From Isoetes taiwanensis (taxonomy: Eukaryota > Streptophyta > Lycopodiopsida > Isoetales > Isoetaceae): a stretch of 64,000 nt of DNA. The notes under the pieces were generated by a model that searched no databases, had not been told where the DNA came from, and saw only the letters and a list, made by a program, of their open reading frames with translations. The translations under genes were made by a program, and so were the position numbers. Within the stretch, counting starts at the first letter, position 1; each line of letters starts with the position of its first letter. This document shows, in pieces, positions 47,425 through 58,969 of this stretch. Where the stretch lies: positions 5,089,183 to 5,153,182 of the forward strand of contig JAJEKV010000026.1 in the NCBI GenBank assembly GCA_021234155.1, written 5' to 3'.

Positions 47425-47763
47425 TGTCATGACCATATGGATATCATATGTATTCTTTTCATAAATTTCCTGCAATATTCCTCTATAACCTTTCAAAATA
47501 TTCCTAGAAAGTTCTGAGTTCATTCTTTTGAAAACTTCTGGAACTGGACCCCTTCGCTAGTATATAAAAGAGCCTTCAGCATGGGGTTCGACATTTCGGT
47601 TCAATGTCAGTTATGATCCTTTTCTTATTCCAACATCTTGTTCTCTTGCGCCAGTCATGGTGATTACATGTTCATGTATAATACATAGAGTATTTATTCT
47701 TATGAGAAGCAGCATTAATGTGTTCTTGTATTTTTATTCATAGGTTCAGGACAGGTTCCAACA
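47425..47763 (+). mobile_element. 3' LTR of the chromovirus
   Basis: Starts TGTCATGACC just after the chromodomain region and ends CCAACA, giving TG..CA limits and about 339 bp. It contains a TATATAAAAG box at 47561-47570, about the right place for the U3 promoter. No matching 5' LTR is in the window, so the ends are inferred. Confidence 0.65.
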
Positions 47764-48243
47764 AAGAGATATGGAATATCGGGTAAAAATGGACTAACGG
47801 TGGAAGCTCTAAATAAAAAGAAACATAACCAATACGATCGATCATTGATCTAATAATACCCCAAGCACTGATAGTCAAACTTGTTACAAGGACGAGCTAC
47901 CAGCAGTTACCCGTGCAAGAAATAAATAAGGTCATTGACTACAAAAGATGGGGCTGATGCTAGCATGATGATCAAAATGTGCTTGGGCATGAAGAAGGTG
48001 TTGTTGGAGCATACGAAGCTTCTCGAGCCAGGCCTCGACACTAGGATTGACTGAATTCATATCTCGCTGCAATGAAGGACCATCAAGGATAAATGCTAAA
48101 ATTAATAGAGAATGATGTCTGGCCAATGGAAGCATAGATATATTTATTGTAAGCAAATTCTGTCAAGGGTAGCCAATCAAGTCATCCTACTGATAATTGA
48201 TGAAGCATCACAAGTGCTACTCAAGTGTTTGACTAATGCATTA
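47764..48243. other. Spacer, no gene recognised
   Basis: AT-rich, only chance ORFs. It ends at the Helitron-like terminus. Confidence 0.4.
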
Positions 48244-48450
48244 TCTTATATTATAATGTTACTAGTAATAGTGCCCAGCGTTGCTGAGCATAAGTTGGAA
48301 GTTTGTAAATGTTTTGACTGCAATGAGGAAAGTGTGCAACAAAACCTTTTATTATAAAATTTTTTTAAGATAGTAACACTACCCAACATTGCTGGAGATT
48401 AGTTGGAAACCTGTAAAGTTATAGAAACAATGAGATGAATAAGTTAGGTA
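48244..48450 (+). mobile_element. Helitron-like 5' terminus, copy 1
   Basis: After an A, the sequence begins TCTTATATTATAATGTTACT, then AGTAATAGTGCCCAGCGTTG with a CAGC/GCTG stem. A-then-TC is the rule for Helitron 5' ends, and the GC-rich near-palindrome soon after resembles plant Helitrons. About 90 bp match 55129 on the other strand. A diverged second copy of the inner part follows at 48370-48440. No 3' CTRR end or Rep/helicase gene was found. Confidence 0.55.
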
Positions 48451-48892
48451 GTGTTGCATTGGTATCTCAAAATAACACGGTGCTTGTACAAAGCAATTCT
48501 GAGTGTGAGCATATTGTTAACCTGAGCAGATTTTCAGGTAATCTTATAGTCAAAGTCTACAACTCTTTGCAGCGTAGCTAGAAGCATCTTGTGGTTTATG
48601 TGTATAAGGTCTGTCGTGTCTCCAACTTCTTGTTGTCTGGTGATCTCAGGCTCTTGCTGTTGGTTTTGTGTCTGTTGGTCCTCTCTCTCCTAGTGTGTTG
48701 CCACTGGTCTTGTGGCTGTTGGTCCTCTCTCTCTTGATTTTGAGCTTGCTGGTCTTTAATCTCCAGTTGTCGTCTCCTTGAAGTTCGATGTATATATATA
48801 CTTGCTCATTATGTCCCTCTCTATTTTGTGTGTATTGCTTCGCTCTTCATAGAAGACTTGGTGATGCATGAGGAAACTTGTAACTTCGTTTT
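48451..48892. repeat. Spacer with GTTGGTCCTCTCTCTC repeats
   Basis: The phrase CTGTTGGTCCTCTCTCTC occurs at about 48669 and again at about 48716, with a shorter relative (TGCTGGTCTTTAATCTC) after. This may be part of a retroelement 3' region. Not coding. Confidence 0.45.
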
Positions 48893-49025
48893 TAGTTGTG
48901 TTCATTTATAGTACTATAGAAAGTGTATCACTTTGGCGATTTGCCCACATTAACTTCACTTTTGGTTGTGTTCATTTATAGTACTATAGAAAGTGTACAA
49001 CTTTTTTTGGATTAGCCCCCATTAA
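48893..49025. repeat. Tandem duplication, about 67-bp unit, two copies
   Basis: The block GTTGTGTTCATTTATAGTAC plus TATAGAAAGTGTA is present twice with a few differences. Confidence 0.85.
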
Positions 49026-50857
49026 CTAAGGATTATTGTTAGACAATTAAGACCTTGTAGGAATGGGTGGTAGTCATACCACATCGAGTCATCTACAACT
49101 CTATTGTTTGCCAATATAATCGTCTAGCTATAGAGCTTAGATCACTTGTAAATTCTAACATGCATGTTTATATGGCATGGTTTGTACGGTTTCGATTAAA
49201 ACGTTATCATGTGCTTAAAACTTGTTGGTGCTATCTAAATTGTCATCAACGCAACAAAAAAGGTGAGAGAAATTGGGCATTGGACATTGAGCATAATAAT
49301 GCTTGTGAAGTTTGTCATTGTTACATTTTGCCCTTAGCTGCAGTGTCTTACTATCCTGCTTCTGGGTGTTCATGACTTCCTTGTCTTCTGCGGATAACAC
49401 AATTGACAATCTACTTATATTTCCTTTACCATTTAGTGTGATTACAAATCTCTGGGGCCTGCAATATTCCTCTTGCCTCCAGCTATCTGGTGTATGCTCC
49501 CTCCCATTGATGGCTACCTTTCTCTTCTTTCTGCAAATTTATCCAAGGGTCTGGCTCATACCCATTTGTCTTAAAAGCCCTGGTAGTAATGCTTCTATTG
49601 TGTGATCTTCTATGTACGGATTTGCTGGATATTTCCAAGTGCTCCACGCTCAAATGTGTACTCTGTGTTTCATTTGCATTTAATATTAGCTCTTCTATCC
49701 CTAAGACATATCGTTGTGAAGGTATGCTAGACATTTGGAATGGTATAAACACGTAAAACGTTCATGTTGTCCATACTATCGAAAACTCCATAGACTTCTT
49801 CAGTGCCTGCATCTGCATTTGATACAACTGGTTTCAAGTGTGGGTTCAAAAATGAAGGGAGCAAAGTATTATATCATGCATACTTTACATTTTTCGTTAA
49901 CCAGCCATCCTAATGAAAGACCCACCTGCAAAATTCATTTTCTCAGCTCAGCATCAAAATAGCTCAGTTCTAGTGTGAGATCCTTTTAATATTTGAATTA
50001 ACCATCGCCACCGGGACAACCAGCATGTGACAGTCATTATTCTCAAGGAGGAAAAATGCACCAGTTTGGACAGTCCAATCACAGAACATCTATGACTGTA
50101 CTAACAGATATAAACAACATCTATCGGCAGATATAGATAGGGCCTTTTCATTCTAGATAATCAAGCAATAACGAAACAAATACCTTTGGGATTTCGCCTG
50201 GTATATCCAAGCAAAAGAATATTGTCATAATAAAGCTGAAAGGCAAATCAATCAGGCCGAAACTTCAGCTCCAAACAACTGCCTCGACTCATTTTCGCAA
50301 TAAACTGCAGCAGGCAATCAGGCCAGAATTTTGCAGTAAACTCCATCAAAAAATCGCCCACAATGACAAAATCCACAGACTACTGGAGTTTTAGCCTAAT
50401 TAACTCAAGCAACAAATAAAGAACCCTAAATGCATTTTGCTTAGGCCATATTTGTGAAGGCAAAAGAAAAATATACCTACAGCCATAAACCAGATTTGCT
50501 GAAATCTACACTGGAAAGACATATTTTGTTGAAGCTGAGTTTGCTAAAGATCCCATTCAAGAAGCAAAGTAAAAACAGAGCATTTATATACTTTCAACAA
50601 CTATAGGCAACTACAGGCAGAGCTCGACGAATCTGTCTCAACCATGAAGTCAAAAGAGCAAGGCATTGTTTATAAAAGTTCAACTCCAACACTTTGTGAA
50701 CGCAATTTAGTGAATCAAAGACTTGTAATTCTAGTTTGTAAAAGCCAAATTTTATCTGTTATCTCGAAGGAGAAAAGAGAATGTAGTAACAGCATCATTG
50801 CTTGTTCTAGATTGTCCTAAGATTCAGCCACTATGACAGCTTTAAAAACTTAATTTC
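49026..50857. other. Spacer, no gene recognised
   Basis: AT-rich with several 60-100 codon frames on both strands (for example 49067-49375 plus, 49483-49752 minus) that match no family I know. Confidence 0.4.
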
Positions 50858-50879
50858 TCATGTAACAATTTTTTGACAT

Positions 50880-51445
50880 GACACATGTAATGTTACCTGA
50901 TGGAGTGAATAGATGATTTTTGCATCTCCAGTAAAGTCAATGTGCTTCACAACAGGCATAATTGAAGCCATATGCCTATGCCTATATCCGCTTCTGACAG
51001 AGCTATCACTTCTCTTCTCGGTTCTGCTCGGTACCTTGGTGTCTACATAAAAGATGGAATGAGAAAGACAAATCTGCGAAGAAATGAAAGAAACCATTTG
51101 CCTAGTGACAGATGCAGAGTCTCAATGCAAAAGCTCAAAACCAACCTGTTTGCACAGCCGCATAACTTGATGGTAGAAACAACATAGAAAGCATTGCATA
51201 ACTTTCGTTACTGAGTTTTGTTAGGTACTGCAGAACCAAGGATTTATTCCTAGGATCAAAGGCACTGGTTTAGGGCTTTTGATAGAAACAAAAGAAGTCT
51301 TAGACAAAGGATCGATTATCAAATCCTGACCCGCCCTTTCTGATGCTCCAACCATGAAGTTAGTGCAAAGGATGGCTATGGCAGCATGTCGGCAGCGAGA
51401 AGGGAGCCCGTTGAAAGCCATAGCAGCCCTAAATAAAACGTGCAA
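50880..51445 (-). CDS. Possible two-exon gene of unknown function
   Basis: A minus-strand frame from ATG 51445 (51221-51445) reads MHVLFRAAMAFNGLPSRCRH and later SKTSFVSIKSPKPVPLILGI. A second frame (50858-51097) reads DTKVPSRTEKRSDSSVRSGY, then VVKHIDFTGDAKIIYSLHQ, ending exactly before a good donor (CAG then GTAACA at about 50899). Candidate acceptors lie between them (AAACAG near 51145, TCGCAG near 51075). Amino-acid composition looks protein-like, but no domain is recognised, and the first frame does not end at an obvious donor. It could be a captured exon or chance. Confidence 0.3.
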
Positions 51446-51626
51446 AAGGTAAGAAAGAATATGGGTCGTTTACGTTTTTCAAGTAAGATCTAGACCATCC
51501 AAACTTTTAGGGCGTGATCCACGACAAACAACAAAACATTAAGAATATGACGTGGCATCATCTCCTCCGTTGGCTTCATCAAATCTGGAGCGTCCAAATT
51601 AGGGCTGGGTCCAACACTTTACACAA
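51446..51626. other. Short spacer before the Helitron-like terminus
   Basis: No features seen. Confidence 0.4.
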
Positions 51627-54600
51627 TCTTATATTATAATGTTATTCATGAAATTTGGACCCCGACTCGAAGAACTAAGATCGTCCAGGAGCCTAATCCA
51701 AGGTCGGTGATCTTTCACTATGTTTTTTCTAGGGTTTTCGTTCGTTGCATTTTTTCTCCTCTTCTCAGAATCGGCTTTTCAATCCAGAGGATGGGTCCCG
51801 ACCGGGCTTGCAACGGAAGTTCACATTCCATCTCCAATCTATGAAGGGATTTAAGACTCCATAAAAAGAAGAGAGCATCCTAGAGCCCATTACCCGTGAT
51901 TCGCGGATGGAGAAAGAACGCAGGAAGAAAAGAAAATTGTGGGTGATGACAACTGACAGAAAGCAACCAGTGATGCATCTTCTTGGTGTTTCTATATGTC
52001 CCGCTGCGGGGCAGCATGCTACACCATAGCTACGCTCTCAAGTCCATAGCCATAGCCCTAGCCGTGGCCTACGATGTTGAGGCACACTAGAGAAGTTTTT
52101 GAAGACTTAGTTTTCTTAATGGTCATTTCATTCTAGGCGATTGTATCAATCGCCGCCTTTAAAACGCACCATAGCTCATGCATCTATGGTATGTCTCACA
52201 CCACGGGTTCCTAATGCCTTGCACGGTAGTAGCTCGGCCATCTATGGTATGTCTCTTACACCAGCAACCAACATGCTAATGCTTTGCGCCCACCTCTTAT
52301 GCATCCGCTATTAACAAGGTATGTCCGCAATTTTAGCAGAATATCTCAATTCCTAATGTTTTTTTTTAGTCGCCTTGGCCAAATTTGTTTTCGGTGGGCG
52401 AAAGTAGTGAATCATGCATCCTCGGGTTGATGCTGCACGCTTATAGACTTGGTCTTTGAAAACCGTTCTAGGAAGTCGGGCAACAAACCCTATTCATATT
52501 GATTGTGCAGATTTAGAATTTCGTTTTTATGTCCTTTCTAACGATGCAGCTATTTTAGAGCTTTAATATACAAACATCTCATATTTATATGAACTATCTA
52601 ATGAGGAATGCAAATTTAAAAGTCATATCATGCATGGAGCTTCTTATAGTGAGCCCAAATGGTTGTCGTAAAAACTTCTCAATTTGAAGGGAGGCATTCT
52701 AATATTTGCTCGTGATAGAGAGAAATGACATCCGGAGGAAGGAAAGTTGCAATTGCTTGTTGATCTTGATGATGAGAGTGCATATCTTTGTAAAATGGGC
52801 AAGTATAGAACTATTTGAGGTCATTGACAATGTAGTCATTCTACATGTGCGACCCACAAGTGTACTTTATGTGGAGATAGAGGAGCGGCCCGGAACAAGT
52901 TGCTCTTCTCAATGAGGAAAGAAAGAAGTGCAAGTGACATCTTTGAAAAGTGTTAATCTTGGTAAGACCTGCGGTATCTTGGCATTTTTTTTACAAACTT
53001 CATATTGTCAAGGACCATGACATAAACTGATATAGCATTGAATTTGAAAGGTGGGGTCGTTTTTCTTTTATGTTCTTCCATTCTCATGCTTGATGCGTAA
53101 ACAACCTTTACTTCTTTCGATGCACTTGCAGTCTTTTGTTTAATCGCACTCATTTTGTATATATAGATGACCCGGAGATAATCGATGGTAGATACATGGT
53201 TGCCCTTTAATGGTGAGGCGGTGGTAAGACCATCTAAAACTCCTATATAAATTTATGAGCAGGTCCATATTTTGCATGAAGAAGGACTGAATAGAGCTGC
53301 AGAATAGATCTCTAATGACAAAGGATTTATCGACGTTCAACATCCACCAAGTAGTGGTTTCTATAATATGAAAGGAAGCATTGACTATTTCAGCCTTTTC
53401 TTTAGGAATTTATTACCGTTGATTGATATAGTTTGTAGAACCAAACTTTTGCTTCCCTTGATCCGATTCATGTTGCTCGAGATGTCCAAATAATTAGACA
53501 ATTTATGTGTCAAGGTGCACCTTTGGCTCCTACTTCAAATGAGCTTTGAACTAGATCCTCGCGCTTTTATCCTATGAATCTGGGTTCCAAAAAGATAGAA
53601 CATTTGTTTTATGCCTAAGTTTCCATGATAGAAGCAAGAGCAAACAAGATTAAGCTCGGTAAGGAACAAAGATCTAGGAACTTCTTTATTTGATTTCTTG
53701 GCTCCTCTTATTGGTGGTGTGATATTGGATTTCTAAAAAAATACAAAGTTCTGAGAATGAAACAGATGGTTTTAATGTATATCGTTTAATTTGACTTGAA
53801 ATATGCAGACCATGTGGCATTTGGACCATGAGGATTTGCGAGTTTTTGTTGAAATACGCCATTCTAAAATAAAGGCCGATTCCTTGCATATGGTTTAAAC
53901 CAATATGATGCTTAGAGTTCCATCAAGTGGAGGGTGTTCATGCTCTTGGTGTCTATTCTTAAACAAAAAATTTTCAAAGATTCCCCACATATACAATTGC
54001 TCATTGAGAAATTTCCCTCACATGCATGAGTGTTGTGCAGTGCGCATGCAAGTAATTTTGACCTTGACAAAGTACAACGTAGCCGGTTGTAAGCATTTGA
54101 TTGTATGTGTTGGTTAGGCCACTTTTTTATAACTATGATTATGTAGGTGGTAATTTTTCTTACTTTAACATGGTGTGCATTTCATTCTCAAAATCCTCCA
54201 TATTCGGAACCATGTTGCTATGAATTAAAGATGCTATAGAAAGATGCTAAAAGTCTCGCGATTATTTTGCAAAAGAATCTTTGAGATGAACATCAATGGT
54301 CTATTGATTGATAAGGTCATTAAGACATTCTTCAACTTATATCGTATATGGGACCAATATATTACAATGCAGCAATGACTAGCAAAATGCCCTTAAACTG
54401 AATCGCTTTTATTGGCTTTTTGAGCCATTTTGCTATTTTACATATTCAAACTTAAGTCATGCAATTGCTTCACTATGTGTTTTATGCCAGGCCATGGGAA
54501 TTTTTAGATTGTACACCTTTCAATTGACTACCTTTACAAAAGATTGAGGTTGAGCTTGAAGTTGCCTTATCTTTGTGTACAAATGATTTTAGACTTCCTT

Positions 54601-55129
54601 TAAAGTTGCTGTACAATTGCCAAAAAGGTTTACAAGTTGGCCAAAAAAAAAAGAAAAAAGAAATACACTAATAGCTTCTATTTATCATGAAATGACCAAA
54701 ATTTTAGAATATTGGAAAGTCAACAACCATCTATAGCTCTATTAACATTATGACCCATCAACAATGGGCATTTTTCCTATCCCCTATGTGATCATGCCCA
54801 AAAGATCTCCATCTTGGATTTTCTTAGAATGACCGATTGTTTGAAGGTGTGCGGTCTTCCTGAAAGTGGTGCAATGGTCAAAATTTGATGATGCAAGCCG
54901 GCAAAGATTCCATGGTAGACCTAAGGTTTAGGTTCATTTAAAGTTTTAGGTGTGTGCGGTGTAGATGGTAGGTGCATGTGTCGGTTATTATCTAGATGTT
55001 TTCAAGTAAAGCCCAACAATGCGGGCATCGTTGTGCTACACGCTTTTCTCATTGTGGCCAAAACATTTACATGTTTAACTTATGCCCAAAGAACGCCGGC
55101 ACAAATAATAGTAACATTATAATATAAGA
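51627..55129. mobile_element. Segment bounded by inverted Helitron-like termini
   Basis: At 51627 the plus strand, after an A, reads TCTTATATTATAATGTTA. At 55129 the minus strand, after an A, reads the same 18 bases. Either these are two Helitron-like 5' ends facing each other, or a single 3.5-kb element with 19-bp inverted ends (ATCTTATATTATAATGTTA). The minus-strand end continues into the longer match with 48244 (GTGCC..GCGTT, GGGCATAAGTT, TGTAAATGTTTTG); the 51627 end does not. No clear target duplication was seen, which favours the Helitron-like reading. Confidence 0.45.
52640..54120 (+). pseudogene. Unrecognised coding relics
   Basis: Several plus-strand stretches read like old protein with stops: LQLLVDLDDESAYLCKMGKY (about 52745-52805), TWLPFNGEAVVRPSKTPI then EQVHILHEEGLNRAAE (about 53190-53300), FIDVQHPPSSGFYNMKGSID and FRNLLPLIDIVCR (53330-53440), TMWHLDHEDLRVFVEIRHSK (53810-53870). 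The order and strand are consistent, suggesting one decayed or captured gene. I do not recognise the family. Confidence 0.3.
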
Positions 55130-55237
55130 TACGCCAAGTAATGGACCACCCTAATTCGATGGCTAAGATTATTAGATCAGATCAAGAGGCCAAGATTTAC
55201 GCATTAACTTCGCCACCGTGATTGGTCATCGCTTTGA

Positions 55238-56610
55238 TCTCTTAAGGGGAAAGGGAGGACGAAAGGCCAAAAATGAAAGGTAAAAAGGTACGAGGAAAAG
55301 GGGAAAATAGAAAGTGGAAAAAGGGAAGGGAAAAAGGGAAGAGGAAAAGGGTGAGGAAAAGGAAAAAAATAGGATAGGAAAAGGGAAAGAATAGGAGAAA
55401 AGAAAAGGGGGGGGGGGAGAAAAGGAAGGAAGAAAAGGCAACAAGAAAAGGGGAAGAGGGAAAGGGTGAGGAAAGGAGGAAAACGAAAGGGAAAGGGAAG
55501 AGAAAAATGATGGAGAGAAGCAAAAAATGGCATAGGAAAATAGAAAGGGAATGGAAAAAGAAAAAGGGAGGCGGAAAGGGAAAAAAGGGCACGAGGAAAA
55601 GGGAGAGGGAAATGGAAAAGAGGAAGGGGAAAAGGGCTCGGGAAAAAATGGAAGAGGGAAAGGGTGAGGAAAGGGAAAAAGAAAAGGGGGAATAGGGAAA
55701 GCGGAAAAGAGGAAGATGGTGGGGAAAGGAGGAAAATGGGGAAAAGGTGGGAAAAAAGAATGGAAAAGGCATGGGAAAATTGAAAGGGAAAGAGAAAAGG
55801 AAAGCGGAAATGGACGTGGGGAAAAGGGGAAGGGGTGAAAAAAGAAGGAAAAGGCAAAAGGGAACTAGGAAAAGGGAGAAGGAAATGGAAAAGAGAAAGG
55901 GGAAAAAGGGCATAGAAAAAATGGAAGAGGGAAAGGGTGAGGAAAGGGAAAAAGAACATGGGAAAAAGGAAAAGACAAAAGAAAAATGGGAATAGGGAAA
56001 GCGGAAAGGGGAAAAGGGAAAAGGAGAAGAAGGTGGTGAAAATAGGAAAAGGGCCACGTAAAAAAGATGGGAAAAAAAGAATGGAAAAGGACATGGAAAA
56101 GGGGAAGGGAAAGGGAAAAGGAAGGAGGAAAGGAAACAGGAAAAGGGCACGGGGAAAAAAGGAAAGGTGGAGAAAGGATGAAAGAGGAAGAAAAAAGAAA
56201 AAGGAAAAGGGAGGCGGAAAGGGAGGAAATGAAGGAAAAGAGGGCATAAGGAAAAGGGGAGAGGGAAATGGTAAAAGAGAGAGCACTGGATAAAGAAGAA
56301 GAGGGTGGAGAAAGAAAGAAAAGTGGCACATGAAAAAAGTGGGGAAAAGGGAATGAAAAAAGGGCATGGAAAAAAGGAAAGGGAAAGGGAAAAGGGGCAC
56401 AAAAAAAAGGGAAGGATGAGAAAAGGATGAAAAGGGAAGAGAAAAAGTCTATCCGAAAAAGAAGAAGGGGAAAGGGAAGGGAAGAGGAGGAAGAAGTGGG
56501 TTAAAAAAGAAAAAAGGGAAAAGAAAAAAAGAAAGTGTGTAGGAAAATAGGAAAAAAAGAATAACGCAGGATAGAGCAAAAGGTAAAGGAAAGGGAAAGG
56601 GAAAGGGTGT
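55238..56610. repeat. 1.4-kb polypurine tract (GGGAAAA-type)
   Basis: The plus strand is almost wholly A and G with rare C or T. It is built from GGGAAAAG-like words and a longer pattern: GGAAGAGGGAAAGGGTGAGG recurs near 55456, 55651 and 55924, and GGGCACGAGGAAAAGGGAG-like blocks near 55586, 55858, 56142 and 56242. Because polypyrimidine cannot easily spell a stop, the minus strand shows overlapping 398- and 466-codon Phe/Pro/Ser/Leu frames; these are artefacts. Confidence 0.95.
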
Positions 56611-56813
56611 CGAATGCACAAAAACCTCTTATAGCCCAACAATAATGTGCTTGGTTTCTATTACATTAGATTTATGAAAAGGAGTCTGAACTGAATAGGT
56701 TTACGTCCACATAGATTCCAACTTATGCCCATTACTAGTACTTACCTATCGATCTCTGAGTGATATCCAGAACATAGCGAACGTTCCATATGCAAGAGTT
56801 GCAGAAGACACTT
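56611..56813. other. Spacer next to Ty3 relic
   Basis: No gene recognised. It may include decayed integrase C-terminal sequence or an LTR part. Confidence 0.35.
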
Positions 56814-58449
56814 TTAGAAGCCGGCAACAAAATGTGGACCACAATCACTAACAATGGTATGTATAACAAAGTAAAAGATCAAATGTAGCTTAAATGAAGA
56901 TGGAGGTGCTACCAAAAATGAAACGTGGCAGCTTGAGAAGGGTTGAAGCAGACCATATACAAGACGCGTGTGGAGCTTTTGCATGGTAGCAAGTGTCATG
57001 TGGGTCTAGAAAGTCTTAACAGTGTGGCAGAGACCGGGACATAAATAATCTCATGAGCAATGAGTTCTAGAATCTTGGCAATTTTAAAGTGGTCAGCGAG
57101 AGAAAATCATGACAGAGCTGCAAAATTGAAGTCCTGGAGCCATTATAGACGTGAAAAGCATCAATGGAGCGCTAGAGGAAGAGTCTAAACCAAGTTGAGA
57201 AAGAATATCACGCGGCAAGAGATATGTGATAAGTGCAGCTTGGATTATCTCCAGCCAGAGTAATATCATGAATAATGAAGTGACAAGATGCTGCAATCGA
57301 TCGGGACTAAGAATGATCTAGGACTGCTGATCAAATGTTGTTTCCCCTAAGGTTCTATTTAAGATCTGTAAGAAGGAGCATCAAGTTTCTCTTGAATGTG
57401 CCAGATCAAAATTCAATGACAAAATCAAAGTGGGATAACATCTATGTAGGCCATCATGCTTAACGATATGTTATAGGGGAGCCTTTAAGGAATCTCACCA
57501 AATCCTAAAAAAGGGTCAATAATCACTAGAAGTTCACTATCATAAACAAGATAGTTGATTTCAACAGCATAGAACTTTCGTAAATAATAGGCAATTGGAT
57601 GCAGCTCATGATCATACCTCTCTTGTGACAAGATGCTACAAAGAGCAAAATTTGAGGCGTCAACTTTAAAGAAGATAGGGACACAAAGAATTTGCATTTA
57701 CAAGGGCAAATGTCGCTATGAGGGCATGCTCCAAAGTGATGAGAGATGATTCTGCTTCAATTGTCCACTCAAAAGGAAACATCCTTCTCATTAAGACATC
57801 TCAAAGCCAAGACAATCTCCAAATAATTCTTGATGAAGTGGCATGGCAAACCTTAAAAAGCATTGTACATCCTTAACTGAAGAAGGTATTTTTTAATCAA
57901 GAATTGTACTGACCCTCGGTAAATCCATAGAGACATCACGAAGTATAATATGATAACCGAGGAACTACTGCTCGAATTGATACTTCTCTAGCTTGGCATA
58001 AAGTTCATGTTTTCGCAGCTTCTGAAGAAACTTTTAGATATGTTTCTCATGCTCTTTTAAGTCTTTGAGCAAATCAGAATATCATCTAAATAGATGATAA
58101 CAGAGAGGTTCAAAAACTTCGAAAAAACATCATTAGCCATGTGATGAAAAACTATTGGAGCATTGGTAAAGTCGAAGGGTATGACAATGAACTTAGTGGC
58201 CATACCGAGTTCAGAAGACTGTTTTCCATTTATCGTCTTCTTTAACACTAGAGTCGTTACTAGAACTATTCTGGATTCATCCACCAAAATTGGTCCAACA
58301 TACCATCTGCCACTTAAATCTAAGTATCTAACAAGAGAAATTTCTATTTTACAAAATACCACCATTTTTGGACTCTTTACTCGATTACTTATGGCTACAA
58401 AGGATTTCATGGCCAATAGATATACTGATATGTTGTGGTGATTGCCCAA
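56814..58449 (-). pseudogene. Ty3-type RT C-terminus, RNase H and integrase relic
   Basis: Reading from 58449 downward: IVIPFDFTNAPIVFHHMAND and VIIYLDDILICSK are the RT palm with the Tyr-Leu-Asp-Asp active site (58200-58060). QKLRKHELYAKLEKYQFEQ and SSVKDVQCFLRF form the connection (58020-57850). FKVDASNFALCSILSQERYD and AYYLRKFYAVEINYLVYDSE are RNase H (57697-57485). Integrase is reduced to fragments, with HTIVSDCGPHFVAGF (56814-56999) covering the second catalytic Asp. Stops throughout. The RT N-terminal half lies at 61000-61490, about 2.5 kb away. Confidence 0.88.
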
Positions 58450-58760
58450 ACCTCATAGAATTCAACAGTTTTTACACTAGGCCAAGACTGCATTCTCTAA
58501 ACATTCTAGCATACAGGGGTCCAAACTTTTTTTAAATTAAGAGAAGAATTTTATCAACTTAAATAAGTTCAAAATATAGTTTCTAGAATGGGGCTCGCAT
58601 GCCCGACTAGGCTTCTCATTCATCTCAGCAGATTTTCTACAATGGTGGATAGTGGGTAGCCGCACACATGCGAACTACCCATGAAAAATAAAGGGAATAT
58701 CCAAGTATATAATTTGGACCCCATAAAATACAATGCTAATAGATGTTTGGCTTGTGTACC

Positions 58761-58841
58761 TGCCGAAAGCTTATCATCGGGATTAAAAAACCCCGCCCTT
58801 TCGGGTTTTCGAGGAAAAACCCTAGTGATAAGCCTTCGGCA
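58761..58841. repeat. Shared-core hairpin, copy 4
   Basis: Arms TGCCGAAAGCTTATCA (58761-58776) and TGATAAGCCTTCGGCA (58826-58841) pair at 15 of 16 positions. The 49-nt core 58777-58825 starts TCGGGATTAAAAAACCCC and ends GAGGAAAAACCCTAG. The arms share nothing with those at 5794 or in LINE-A, while the core is clearly the same. Open frames crossing it on both strands (58681-59022 plus, 58620-58946 minus) are probably incidental. Confidence 0.8.
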
Positions 58842-58969
58842 AGGGGCTTGGACAAACGTAAGGCAGAGAAATCGCTCCCCAAACCCACGAATGGAGAAGT
58901 CGAAGCTGCTGCCGCTCGCCAACCTGTACCTGCACATCACCAACACTCGAAAAAATGTGACAAAACAAA

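Noticed and set aside
55204-56642. Two overlapping minus-strand ORFs of 398 and 466 codons, the longest in the window
   Set aside because: They exist only because a polypyrimidine strand lacks stop codons; the translation is Phe/Pro/Ser/Leu low complexity in two frames at once.
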